NCBI GenBank assembly: GCA_945874115.1
Contig: CAMCFD010000092.1
Coordinates: forward strand, 1-5,608
DNA: 5,608 nt
Direction: 5' to 3'
DNA from: Rickettsia typhi
GTDB taxonomy: Bacteria > Pseudomonadota > Alphaproteobacteria > Rickettsiales > UBA1997
Positions 1-5,608 of the stretch are shown one piece after another; the first letter of the stretch is position 1, and each line of letters opens with the position of its first letter. The notes below the pieces were generated by a model. The model saw nothing but the letters and a program-made list of their open reading frames with translations, was not told where the DNA came from and did not search any database. The position numbers and the translations under genes are program-made.

Positions 1-567
1 ATTGGCGGCTTGGTCGTTGGTTTTGCGGCCAAAGATTTATTGGCCAATTTTCTAGGTGGATTCACAATTTATCTCGATCGGCCTTTTGTTGTTGGCGATT
101 GGATTAGGTGTAACGAAAAAAATATCGAGGGAATTGTCGAACATATCGGTTGGCGACACACCAGAATTCGCGCTTTCAACAAGAATCCGATTTATGTGCC
201 AAACGGAATTTTTACTACAGTTGTCGTCGAAAACCCTTCGCGCATGTCGCATCGTCGCATTGACGAAACTATTATTTTATGTCACTGCGATAACAAAAAA
301 ATTACACTAATCACCGCCCAAATTGCCGCTATGATTGATTTAGAACCACAAATTGATCATGAGCAAGTTAAGCTGGTTAATTTTGAGCATTTTAATGAAT
401 TAGGCCTTGAAATATCTATTTACGCTTTCACAAAGAACACTGACTTAGTGAAATTTAAAAAATTTAAACAAGAAATTTTGCTCAAAATTTCAGAAATTAT
501 CACGCAAAATGGCGCGCGAATAGCTCTTTCAAACAGAGCTTTGTTTGAAAAAAATGACCAATATTAA
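1..567 (+). CDS. MscS-family mechanosensitive channel, YnaI-like, 5'-truncated by the window edge
   Basis: This is the C-terminal 188 residues of a small-conductance mechanosensitive channel, an inner-membrane protein that opens under membrane tension to release solutes during hypo-osmotic shock. The frame is open from base 1, so the TTG at position 10 is an internal codon, not the start. The pore-lining TM3 region occupies about window residues 4-24 and carries the GFAAKDLLANFLGG signature. It is followed by DRPFVVGDWI and the beta domain (IEGIVEHIGWRHTRI, then YVPNGIF and VENPSRMSHRRI). The alpha/beta C-terminal domain runs to the TAA stop. The match to E. coli YnaI, recalled from memory, continues through the C-terminal part (NFEHF, YAFTKNTD), so this is a YnaI-type rather than an MscS-type paralogue. 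The N-terminal transmembrane segments and promoter lie outside the window. It converges with the next gene across 59 bp that contain no clear terminator. Confidence 0.93.
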   Translation: MGGLVVGFAAKDLLANFLGGFTIYLDRPFVVGDWIRCNEKNIEGIVEHIGWRHTRIRAFNKNPIYVPNGIFTTVVVENPSRMSHRRIDETIILCHCDNKKITLITAQIAAMIDLEPQIDHEQVKLVNFEHFNELGLEISIYAFTKNTDLVKFKKFKQEILLKISEIITQNGARIALSNRALFEKNDQY

Positions 568-626
568 TTGGTTTAATTGTAACGCAATTATAATGGGCAA
601 AAACTAGGTAAAGATTATATCAAAAT

Positions 627-1583
627 TTAGTCAAACTCTTTAATTTTAGCGCTTACTAAGTCAATTTGAGCCTTATAAAACAAGTTATCTACTTGACAAA
701 ATTGAAAATTCTCTGGCATTTTATTTCGCGAAACTTTCTTAAAACCATATTTCTCATAAAAATTTTGCGCATTTTTTAAAACATCGATTGTTCCTAAATA
801 TAAATTCTTGAAATTGTGATTTTTTGCGGCCGTCAAAAGCTTTAAAATCAAGGCTTGTGAAAGTTTTTGTCCGCGATATTCTTTCGCCACATAAAACTTT
901 TTTAGCTCAGAATTTTGTTTGTCGATTTTTTTTAAACCAACGCTTGCAATTATTTCATTTTCATCATTTATCGCATACCAAAAATTGCAAGAATTATTAT
1001 AGCAAAATTCGTCTTCGGCCTTTAAAATACAGTCATTATCGTCGGTTAAGCCAAACTCGTTTTTTTGGATATTTTCAACCATATTTTTCACTTTTTTGCG
1101 AAGAGCGCGCGAAGTTGAAAGTGTCAAAATTTTAACTTTTGCAAGACCATTTTTCACCCGCGCTTTTTCTAGTGCAAGCGCATATTTCTTGATTGCATCA
1201 ATGATTTGCTCTTGATCTTTTCGTCCCAAAAATCGAAACGCATTTAGAATTTTGTGATTCGAAAATTCATCGATTTTTTTAATTTCTTGCTCGCCTTTTT
1301 TAGTGATTTGCAAAAATTTTTCACGCTTATCTTTTCCTGATTTTTCTTTGACAAAGCCTTGATTTACAAGCTTATCAACAATTTTTGAAATGCTAGAAAC
1401 GTGACAAACCAGATTTTTTGCTAATTGTGAAATTGTAATTTTTTGATTTTCTTGAATTTCAATTAATGCGTGCCAATTTTGGGCGATGGCTTTTTTATCA
1501 TCTTTGTTAAGCTCTAAAATTGTAAGTTCGCGAACCATTTTTCGCGAGAATTTTCTAAGGTTTACAAGATTTTCGCGATTCAT
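627..1583 (-). CDS. MarR-family regulator fused to a GNAT N-acetyltransferase
   Basis: This is a 318-residue two-domain protein. Residues 1 to about 145 form a MarR-type winged helix: the helix-turn-helix lies around 48-78 (ITISQLAKNLVCHVSSISKIVDKL), followed by the wing (GKDKREKFLQITKKG, 83-97) and a helical dimerisation segment. Residues about 150-305 form a GNAT fold: beta4/motif A is KKFYVAKEYRGQKLSQALI (228-246) and motif B is AQNFYEKYGFKKV (272-284). MarR-GNAT fusions are a known bacterial architecture; the acetylated substrate and the ligand cannot be read from the sequence. In motif A (Q/R-x-x-G-x-G/A) the two small-residue positions are Lys240 and Ser242. Other GNATs vary at the first position, so activity remains possible but is less certain. 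The protein is very Lys-rich (about 49 Lys) and the gene is clearly more AT-rich than fusA. The ATG at 1583 is chosen because it starts the MarR domain and directly follows the operator-like palindrome. No Shine-Dalgarno sequence is visible. Confidence 0.92.
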   Translation of the reverse strand: MNRENLVNLRKFSRKMVRELTILELNKDDKKAIAQNWHALIEIQENQKITISQLAKNLVCHVSSISKIVDKLVNQGFVKEKSGKDKREKFLQITKKGEQEIKKIDEFSNHKILNAFRFLGRKDQEQIIDAIKKYALALEKARVKNGLAKVKILTLSTSRALRKKVKNMVENIQKNEFGLTDDNDCILKAEDEFCYNNSCNFWYAINDENEIIASVGLKKIDKQNSELKKFYVAKEYRGQKLSQALILKLLTAAKNHNFKNLYLGTIDVLKNAQNFYEKYGFKKVSRNKMPENFQFCQVDNLFYKAQIDLVSAKIKEFD

Positions 1584-1586
1584 ATT

Positions 1587-1625
1587 TTAATAAAATTAGT
1601 TGATATTTTCAACTAATTTTATTAA
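1587..1625. promoter_or_regulatory. Perfect palindrome, probable MarR-type operator
   Basis: Two exactly complementary 17-nt arms (1587-1603 and 1609-1625) flank a 5-nt spacer. The core is TTAGTTGA-N5-TCAACTAA, and GTTGA-N5-TCAAC resembles half-sites I recall for the MarR-family repressor MexR. The palindrome begins 3 bp upstream of the ATG of the MarR-GNAT gene and covers the proposed -10 box and transcription start. Negative autoregulation is the simplest reading. In RNA it would form a very AT-rich hairpin against the start codon, so a translational effect is possible. A terminator for the upstream gene is less likely, because no U-tract follows. Confidence 0.75.
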
Positions 1626-1643
1626 CTGATTTTATTTTTGCAA
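1616..1643 (-). promoter_or_regulatory. Putative promoter of the MarR-GNAT gene
   Basis: The minus strand carries a -35-like TTGCAA (1638-1643), a 16-bp spacer and a -10-like TAAAAT (1616-1621). Transcription would start near 1609, giving a 5' leader of about 25 nt without a Shine-Dalgarno sequence. The -10 box lies inside the palindrome at 1587-1625, as expected for a repressible promoter. The same GCTTGCA...TAAAAT arrangement occurs upstream of fusA. The -35 match is only moderate. Confidence 0.5.
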
Positions 1644-1665
1644 GCGGTTTTTCGTGACAGAAAAA

Positions 1666-2652
1666 TTAACGTCCAGAGCCTTGCGCACCAGACTTTTCGC
1701 TGTCAAGCGGGCTTTTAGAATTATCGCCACTTGGTTTAGGAGAAATCGAAGGACCGCGAAATGCGCTATAAATTTCTTGGCGCAAAGCCTCGCTTAAGAT
1801 CGGCTCACCATCCCGCGAGCGTTCTTGCACAAAATCAAATTTGAGCGGAAATTGTTGCAAAATATCACTACATCCCGCGTCTTTAAGATGATCCTCGCAA
1901 GACTCTTGCAAATACTTTTGGCACTGCTTTCCCGCCTCGTTATAATCCGCAATTTGGCCCTGCATCATTTCAAAACAGCCCTGCCCCGATAACAGATGGC
2001 GCGAAACATAATTAACACCCTCAAAAGCCTGACCAAGGCCATGTTGAAGGGTTGGAAGATGGGCGCCACCAACAAAAGCAATGACATTTTCAGTTGGCGC
2101 GCGATAAGTTTGCTCGATGACGTTTTTCACCATATTTCCCACTCTTTCTCTTTCAAACATACGCACGATTTTTTCTTGCTGAAATTCTAATTCTTGGCGA
2201 CTTTTTGCCTCTTTCGCTCTCTGATCCATCAAGGCATCCATTCGTTTGGTTACATCACTATTATCAAGCTCGATAAGAGGGATTTTTGTTTGCTTAGAAA
2301 ACTCCGCCAAATTAGCATATTTTATCATCTCGAACATATTCATGCGAAAATAAGGATTGCCTAAAGGCACCTGAACCATTGTTTTTTCTATGTCGTCAAT
2401 CGATCTATGCGTTGTTGCCATCGCTTCAAAAAAACTTTTCTCATCGAACTTTCCGCCCTTTGAAAAGAACGGATTTCTCAACATTTCAGGAACTTGCGGA
2501 AAAGTTTCATAGGCAATAACAGTTCTTTTATCGATTATTCTAGCATCATAAAGTTCTTTCATATGATTAAAAACCGCCCAGAAGCTGTGCATGTCACGAT
2601 GTTCGGTGCCAATTGATAATACCGATCTTAAACCATGTGTTAAGGGCCTCAT
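1666..2652 (-). CDS. Conserved hypothetical protein with two GxxH motifs, possible distant TraB/GumN/Tiki/EreA-like hydrolase
   Basis: This is a 328-residue protein that I do not recognise with certainty. Near the N-terminus is IGTEHRD (GxxH at 15-18), then VIAYETFPQ (Glu49). In the second half, ERERVGNMV (168-175) leads into NVIAFVGGAHLPTL (GxxH at 195-198). Paired GxxH motifs with an acidic residue after the first strand are the signature of the Tiki/TraB/GumN/EreA/ChaN superfamily, whose members include metal-dependent proteases and erythromycin esterases. The resemblance is at motif level only, so substrate and reaction are unknown. The middle (about 140-170) is a charged, helix-forming stretch. 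The part after residue 225 has four Cys (226, 243, 252, 260), and the last 30 residues are a low-complexity Ser/Pro/Gly/Lys tail that is probably disordered. No signal peptide or membrane segment is visible, so a cytosolic location is likely. The ATG at 2652 is the first usable start after an in-frame stop 13 codons upstream. Confidence 0.8.
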   Translation of the reverse strand: MRPLTHGLRSVLSIGTEHRDMHSFWAVFNHMKELYDARIIDKRTVIAYETFPQVPEMLRNPFFSKGGKFDEKSFFEAMATTHRSIDDIEKTMVQVPLGNPYFRMNMFEMIKYANLAEFSKQTKIPLIELDNSDVTKRMDALMDQRAKEAKSRQELEFQQEKIVRMFERERVGNMVKNVIEQTYRAPTENVIAFVGGAHLPTLQHGLGQAFEGVNYVSRHLLSGQGCFEMMQGQIADYNEAGKQCQKYLQESCEDHLKDAGCSDILQQFPLKFDFVQERSRDGEPILSEALRQEIYSAFRGPSISPKPSGDNSKSPLDSEKSGAQGSGR

Positions 2653-2692
2653 ATTGAATAAATTATGGATAGATAATAATTTGATGGCTTAA

Positions 2693-2720
2693 GTTTTATC
2701 AGAAATATGCGAATTGTCAA
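2693..2720 (-). promoter_or_regulatory. Putative sigma-70-type promoter of the GxxH-motif gene
   Basis: The minus strand has a perfect -35 hexamer TTGACA (2715-2720), a 16-bp spacer and TAAAAC (2693-2698, four of six consensus bases). The predicted start near 2686 leaves a leader of about 33 nt before the ATG at 2652. The site lies just downstream of the fusA terminator, so this gene is probably transcribed independently of fusA. Confidence 0.55.
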
Positions 2721-2751
2721 CCGATGAATATTGCGTTTTGGTATAGAAGAC

Positions 2752-2790
2752 AAAAAAAAGGGCGAGCCTGCATTTAAGCAAACCCGCCCC
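2752..2790 (-). terminator. Intrinsic terminator of fusA
   Basis: Read on the minus strand, a 12-bp GC-rich stem (arms 2778-2789 and 2760-2771, including three G-U pairs) closes a 6-nt loop (2772-2777). Eight consecutive T residues follow (2759-2752). The stem begins about 21 nt after the fusA stop codon. The plus strand has no T-tract on the other side, so the element works in one direction only. Confidence 0.9.
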
Positions 2791-2810
2791 TTCAATAGAA
2801 TCAAACAAAA

Positions 2811-4895
2811 CTAAGATTTTTTAGCTTTAATTTCTTCCGCAACAGCGTTTGGAACTTGTTCATAGCAGTCAAATTCCATCGCATATTGAGCGCGACCTTG
2901 TGAAAGTGAACGAAGTGAGTTAACATATCCAAACATCGCCGCCAAAGGAACTTTCGCAGTGATAACTTGAACAACATCGCGTGGCTCAAGGTTTAGAATT
3001 TGTCCGCGACGAGAGTTGATGTCGCCGATAACGTCGCCCATGTAATCTTCTGGGGTTACAACTTCGACTTTCATGATTGGCTCAAGAATAACCGCTCCGG
3101 CTTTTTCCATAGCTTCACGGAAAGCGCTGCGAGCAGCGATTTCGAAGGCCAAAGTTGAAGAGTCAACGTCATGATAAGCACCGTCAATCAAGCGAGTTTT
3201 AAGGCGCACAACGGGATATCCCGCCAAATAACCGGTTTCTTTCGCCGATTTTAAGCCTTTCTCAACACCTGGAATATATTCTTTTGGAACGCGTCCACCA
3301 ACGATTTCGCTCACGAAAATGAAGTTTTCTTTAGCTTCAACTTCGTCAGTAATTGGCTCGAAAATAATTTTAACTTTCGCAAATTGACCCGAACCACCAG
3401 ATTGTTTTTTGTGAGTATAATCGATTTCAACTGCTCTTGTGATTGTCTCGCGATAAGCAACTTTTGGTTGACCAATATTGGCATCAACTTTAAATTCGCG
3501 CTTCATGCGATCAATAATGATTTCAAGATGTAATTCGCCCATTCCTTTAAGAATAGTTTGGCCGCTTTCTTGATCTGATTCGATGCGAAGTGATGGATCT
3601 TCAGCCGCCAAGCGACCCAAAGCCATACCCATTCTTTCTTGATCAGCTTGAGATTTTGGCTCAACCGAAACTTCGATAACTGGATCTGGGAAAATCATGC
3701 GCTCAAGAACGATGTCGTTTCCTTGCTCAACCAAAGTGTCACCAGTTGTAGTATTTTTCAAACCAGCCAAAGCCACGATGTCGCCAGCGAAGGCTTCTTT
3801 GATATCTTCACGATTATTTGCATGCATTAACAAAATTCGACCGACGCGCTCTTTTGAGCCTTTAGTGGTGTTGACTAAACCAGAACCACCAGCCAAAACG
3901 CCAGAATAAATACGCACGAAAGTAAGCGATCCAACGAAAGGATCAGTCATGATTTTAAATGCTAGGCCTGCGAATTTTTTGTCTTCGCAAGTGATGCTGA
4001 TTATTGAATCGTCATCGGCATTAATTGCCGGAATTTCTTTAATATCGCGAGGGCTTGGAAGATAGTCAACCACAGCGTCAAGCAATGTTTGTACACCTTT
4101 ATTTTTGAAAGCAGTTCCGTTCAAAACTGGCACGAAAGCGCCTGAAATAGCGGCTTTGCGGATACAGCGTTTCAAATCAGCTTCAGAAATATCCATTCCG
4201 TTAAGATAATTTTCCATCAATTGATCTTCCATTTCAACAGCAGATTCAACCAATAGCGCACGATATTCGTCGGCTTTAGCTTGCATATCAGCAGGAATTT
4301 CTTCATAAGTGAAATCGGCGCCCATTGTTTCGTCTTTCCAAACAACAGCTTTCATTTTTACAAGGTCAATCAAACCGCCATAATTTTCAGCTTCGTGAAT
4401 TGGCAATTGAATCGGAACAGGTTTCGCACCAAGACGTGTTTTCATCATGTCAACACAGCGATAAAAATTCGCGCCTGTACGATCCATTTTGTTAACGAAA
4501 CACATGCGTGGAACGCGATATTTGTTAGCTTGGCGCCATACGGTTTCAGATTGTGGCTCAACACCTGCAACTGCGTCAAAAACGCAAATCGCGCCGTCAA
4601 GAACACGAAGTGAACGCTCAACTTCAATTGTGAAATCTACGTGACCAGGAGTGTCGATAATGTTGATGCGGTGCTCTTTCCAGAAACAAGTTGTTGCCGC
4701 AGAAGTGATGGTAATTCCGCGTTCTTGTTCTTGCTCCATCCAGTCCATCGTAGCAGCGCCATCATGAACTTCACCAATTTTGTGAGATTTTCCGGTGTAG
4801 AACAAAATTCGCTCAGTCGTAGTAGTTTTTCCCGCGTCAATATGGGCCATGATGCCGATATTACGATATTTTTCGATTTCAATTTGACGTGCCAT
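2811..4895 (-). CDS. fusA: Translation elongation factor G (EF-G)
   Basis: This cytosolic GTPase drives tRNA-mRNA translocation on the ribosome and, with ribosome recycling factor, splits post-termination ribosomes. The 694-residue length is normal and all five domains are present. The G domain shows the P-loop AHIDAGKTT (17-25), RGITI (59-63), DTPGH (81-85, catalytic His85) and NKMD (135-138). The G5 motif reads NGTAFKNKG where most EF-Gs have GSAFKN, a conservative change. Domains II and III run from about 300 to 480. The domain IV tip loop HKKQSGGSGQF (495-505) and DGAYHDVDSS (571-580, His575) are intact, and domain V ends at the TAG. The sequence resembles alphaproteobacterial EF-G. The gene stands alone: neither rpsL/rpsG upstream nor tuf downstream is present, unlike the usual str operon. 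It has its own terminator and probably its own promoter. No Shine-Dalgarno sequence precedes the ATG, only an A/T-rich stretch. Confidence 0.99.
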   Translation of the reverse strand: MARQIEIEKYRNIGIMAHIDAGKTTTTERILFYTGKSHKIGEVHDGAATMDWMEQEQERGITITSAATTCFWKEHRINIIDTPGHVDFTIEVERSLRVLDGAICVFDAVAGVEPQSETVWRQANKYRVPRMCFVNKMDRTGANFYRCVDMMKTRLGAKPVPIQLPIHEAENYGGLIDLVKMKAVVWKDETMGADFTYEEIPADMQAKADEYRALLVESAVEMEDQLMENYLNGMDISEADLKRCIRKAAISGAFVPVLNGTAFKNKGVQTLLDAVVDYLPSPRDIKEIPAINADDDSIISITCEDKKFAGLAFKIMTDPFVGSLTFVRIYSGVLAGGSGLVNTTKGSKERVGRILLMHANNREDIKEAFAGDIVALAGLKNTTTGDTLVEQGNDIVLERMIFPDPVIEVSVEPKSQADQERMGMALGRLAAEDPSLRIESDQESGQTILKGMGELHLEIIIDRMKREFKVDANIGQPKVAYRETITRAVEIDYTHKKQSGGSGQFAKVKIIFEPITDEVEAKENFIFVSEIVGGRVPKEYIPGVEKGLKSAKETGYLAGYPVVRLKTRLIDGAYHDVDSSTLAFEIAARSAFREAMEKAGAVILEPIMKVEVVTPEDYMGDVIGDINSRRGQILNLEPRDVVQVITAKVPLAAMFGYVNSLRSLSQGRAQYAMEFDCYEQVPNAVAEEIKAKKS

Positions 4896-4910
4896 AAATT
4901 TTTATTTAAT

Positions 4911-4949
4911 GTTTGCGTGTTAGTTTGCGCCTTTATTTTAGCGCCTTTA
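4911..4949. repeat. Short direct repeats in the fusA leader
   Basis: GCGCCTTTA occurs twice (4927-4935 and 4941-4949), 14 bp apart. GTTTGCG occurs twice next to it (4911-4917 and 4923-4929), 12 bp apart. All lie within 55 bp upstream of the fusA start codon, in the presumed untranslated leader. The tandem arrangement could be a regulator-binding site or a remnant of local duplication. The repeats are short and no function is shown. Confidence 0.5.
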
Positions 4950-5008
4950 GAAGCTTTTTTCAGAAGTCTTTAGATTTTATAAAAACAGCCATCAAGACTA
5001 AGTGGCTC

Positions 5009-5037
5009 ATTTTAAATAAGTTTTAATTAAAATGCAA
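5009..5037 (-). promoter_or_regulatory. Putative fusA promoter
   Basis: On the minus strand TTGCAT (5032-5037), a 17-bp spacer and TAAAAT (5009-5014) form a moderate sigma-70-type promoter. Its flanking sequence GCTTGCA is shared with the promoter proposed for the MarR-GNAT gene. Transcription would start near 5002, giving fusA an untranslated leader of about 107 nt. The -35 element is weak against the TTGACA consensus, so the assignment is tentative. Confidence 0.45.
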
Positions 5038-5096
5038 GCGTTTTTCTCGGTTTTTGCGCGATTTTGGCGAAAATTTCAGATGAATAAATTTGAAGT

Positions 5097-5147
5097 ATAA
5101 TTTCTCGCAAAGCCTTATAATTGAAGGTTTTGCGAGAAATTATTTTT
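5097..5147. terminator. Long hairpin between the GINT1-like gene and fusA, terminator-like
   Basis: Perfect 15-bp arms ATAATTTCTCGCAAA (5097-5111) and its complement (5129-5143) extend inward past one mismatch by four more pairs (5113-5116 with 5124-5127), leaving a 7-nt loop. The hairpin starts about 28 nt after the stop of the minus-strand gene at 5171, where a terminator would be expected. However, the T-run (5143-5147) is on the plus-strand side, and the internal mismatch is a tolerated G-U only in plus-strand RNA. It therefore fits best as a plus-strand terminator or a bidirectional one that works poorly on the minus strand. An intergenic palindromic repeat is an alternative. Confidence 0.5.
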
Positions 5148-5170
5148 GCCATAACAACAAAAACCACCGC

Positions 5171-5608
5171 TTAATTTGTTAATTTATTTTTCATTCGATA
5201 AACAAAGCGCCCTAGACTCATCAGCATTTTCAACAAAGAGAAAACTCTTCTTTTGCCATCAACTAGCGTTAAATTTTCGCCTAATTTTGAAATATTGTGC
5301 AGTCCTTTTGGATATTTCTCCAGCTGATTTGGCGTCACTTCAATTTCTTCAATTTCTTCAAAATTTTCTTCGCTTAACTCGGTGATTTTGTTGATTTTTA
5401 GCGATGCACCATAATCGTTGAGGCAATTTTGTGCCGGTCGATATAAAACGCCGTCATTAATAAAAATTTCGCCAGCCGGACGCGAATTAGAAACATCGTT
5501 TTTCACCGGATTATTTTTGTGCATTTTCCACTCACCAAAAAGCGTGTCGCAGTGCGCCAAATAAAGCTCGCCCTCGCCTTTTGACGCCAAAGTGAAAAAC
5601 ATCCAAAA
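5171..5608 (-). CDS. GINT1 N-terminal-type beta-propeller domain protein, 5'-truncated by the window edge
   Basis: These are the C-terminal 145 residues of a protein whose frame stays open to the window edge. The codons before the ATG at 5602 read Phe-Trp, giving FWMFFT, so that Met is probably internal. Numbered from that Met, the motifs are FGEWKMHKNNPVKND (22-36), RPAG (41-44), LYRPAQNC (53-60), YG (64-65) and a final GLHNISKLGENLTLVDGKRR (100-119). This series matches what I recall of the domain found at the N-terminus of plant glucosamine inositolphosphorylceramide transferase 1. Bacterial proteins with this glycosidase-like propeller often occur with polysaccharide or formyltransferase genes. 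Its biochemical role in bacteria is not established to my knowledge, and catalysis cannot be claimed from this fragment. The last 24 residues are basic and hydrophobic. Other domains may lie outside the window. Confidence 0.72.
   Translation of the reverse strand, partial: FWMFFTLASKGEGELYLAHCDTLFGEWKMHKNNPVKNDVSNSRPAGEIFINDGVLYRPAQNCLNDYGASLKINKITELSEENFEEIEEIEVTPNQLEKYPKGLHNISKLGENLTLVDGKRRVFSLLKMLMSLGRFVYRMKNKLTN

Noticed and set aside
10..567. TTG at position 10 as the true start of the MscS gene
   Set aside because: The frame is open to base 1 and the TTG lies inside the TM3 signature; the channel needs its N-terminal membrane segments, which are outside the window.
574..590. TAATTG/CAATTA hairpin between the convergent genes as a terminator
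   Set aside because: The stem has only 6 AT-rich pairs and no T-tract follows on either strand.
1640..1648. GCAAGCGGT as a DNA uptake sequence of the Actinobacillus type
   Set aside because: There is a single imperfect copy in 5.6 kb, in a genome whose EF-G does not look gammaproteobacterial. It also overlaps the proposed promoter.
1638..1661. TGTCAC...TTGCA as a sigma-54 promoter upstream of the MarR-GNAT gene
   Set aside because: The gap between the two elements is about 10 bp, whereas the -24/-12 arrangement needs close to 5 bp.
4641..4973. 110-codon plus-strand open frame running from fusA into its leader
   Set aside because: It is almost wholly antisense to the EF-G G domain, shows no recognisable domain or start signal, and is explained by the codon structure of fusA. 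Other opposite-strand frames in the window were rejected for the same reason.
4989..5010. AGCCA...TGGCT stem followed by GTTTTTA (minus strand) as an attenuator in the fusA leader
   Set aside because: The stem is only 5 bp with an 11-nt loop, too weak to call.

Overview
The window looks like chromosomal DNA of an AT-rich alphaproteobacterium. The main evidence is the EF-G protein, which reads as a typical alphaproteobacterial/Rickettsiales-like EF-G (judged from memory of family sequences, not from a search). The composition is AT-rich outside fusA. Stops are TAA or TAG and the standard code reads cleanly. No phage, transposon, CRISPR, tRNA or rRNA signal was seen.

Layout, left to right. Positions 1-567 (+) hold the 3' part of a YnaI-type MscS mechanosensitive channel gene, cut by the window edge. 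It converges on 627-1583 (-), a MarR-type winged-helix regulator fused to a GNAT acetyltransferase. A perfect 17-bp-arm palindrome lies between that gene's start codon and its probable promoter and is very likely its own operator. Next is 1666-2652 (-), a cytosolic-looking protein with two GxxH motifs that suggest a distant member of the TraB/GumN/Tiki/EreA hydrolase superfamily. It has its own TTGACA promoter. Then comes fusA (EF-G), complete at 2811-4895 (-), closed by a strong intrinsic terminator at 2752-2790 and preceded by a leader of roughly 110 nt. At the right edge, 5171-5608 (-) is the C-terminal part of a protein with the beta-propeller-like domain of the glucosamine inositolphosphorylceramide transferase (GINT1) N-terminal family. 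A long hairpin separates it from fusA.

The genes do not form one pathway. They appear to be separate transcription units: fusA stands alone, without rpsL, rpsG or tuf next to it, and the two genes after it each have a plausible promoter. None of the three visible start codons has a recognisable Shine-Dalgarno sequence. The points most worth following are the MarR-GNAT palindrome, the divergent GxxH-motif protein, and the isolated fusA with repeats in its leader. I found no convincing new multi-gene system here.
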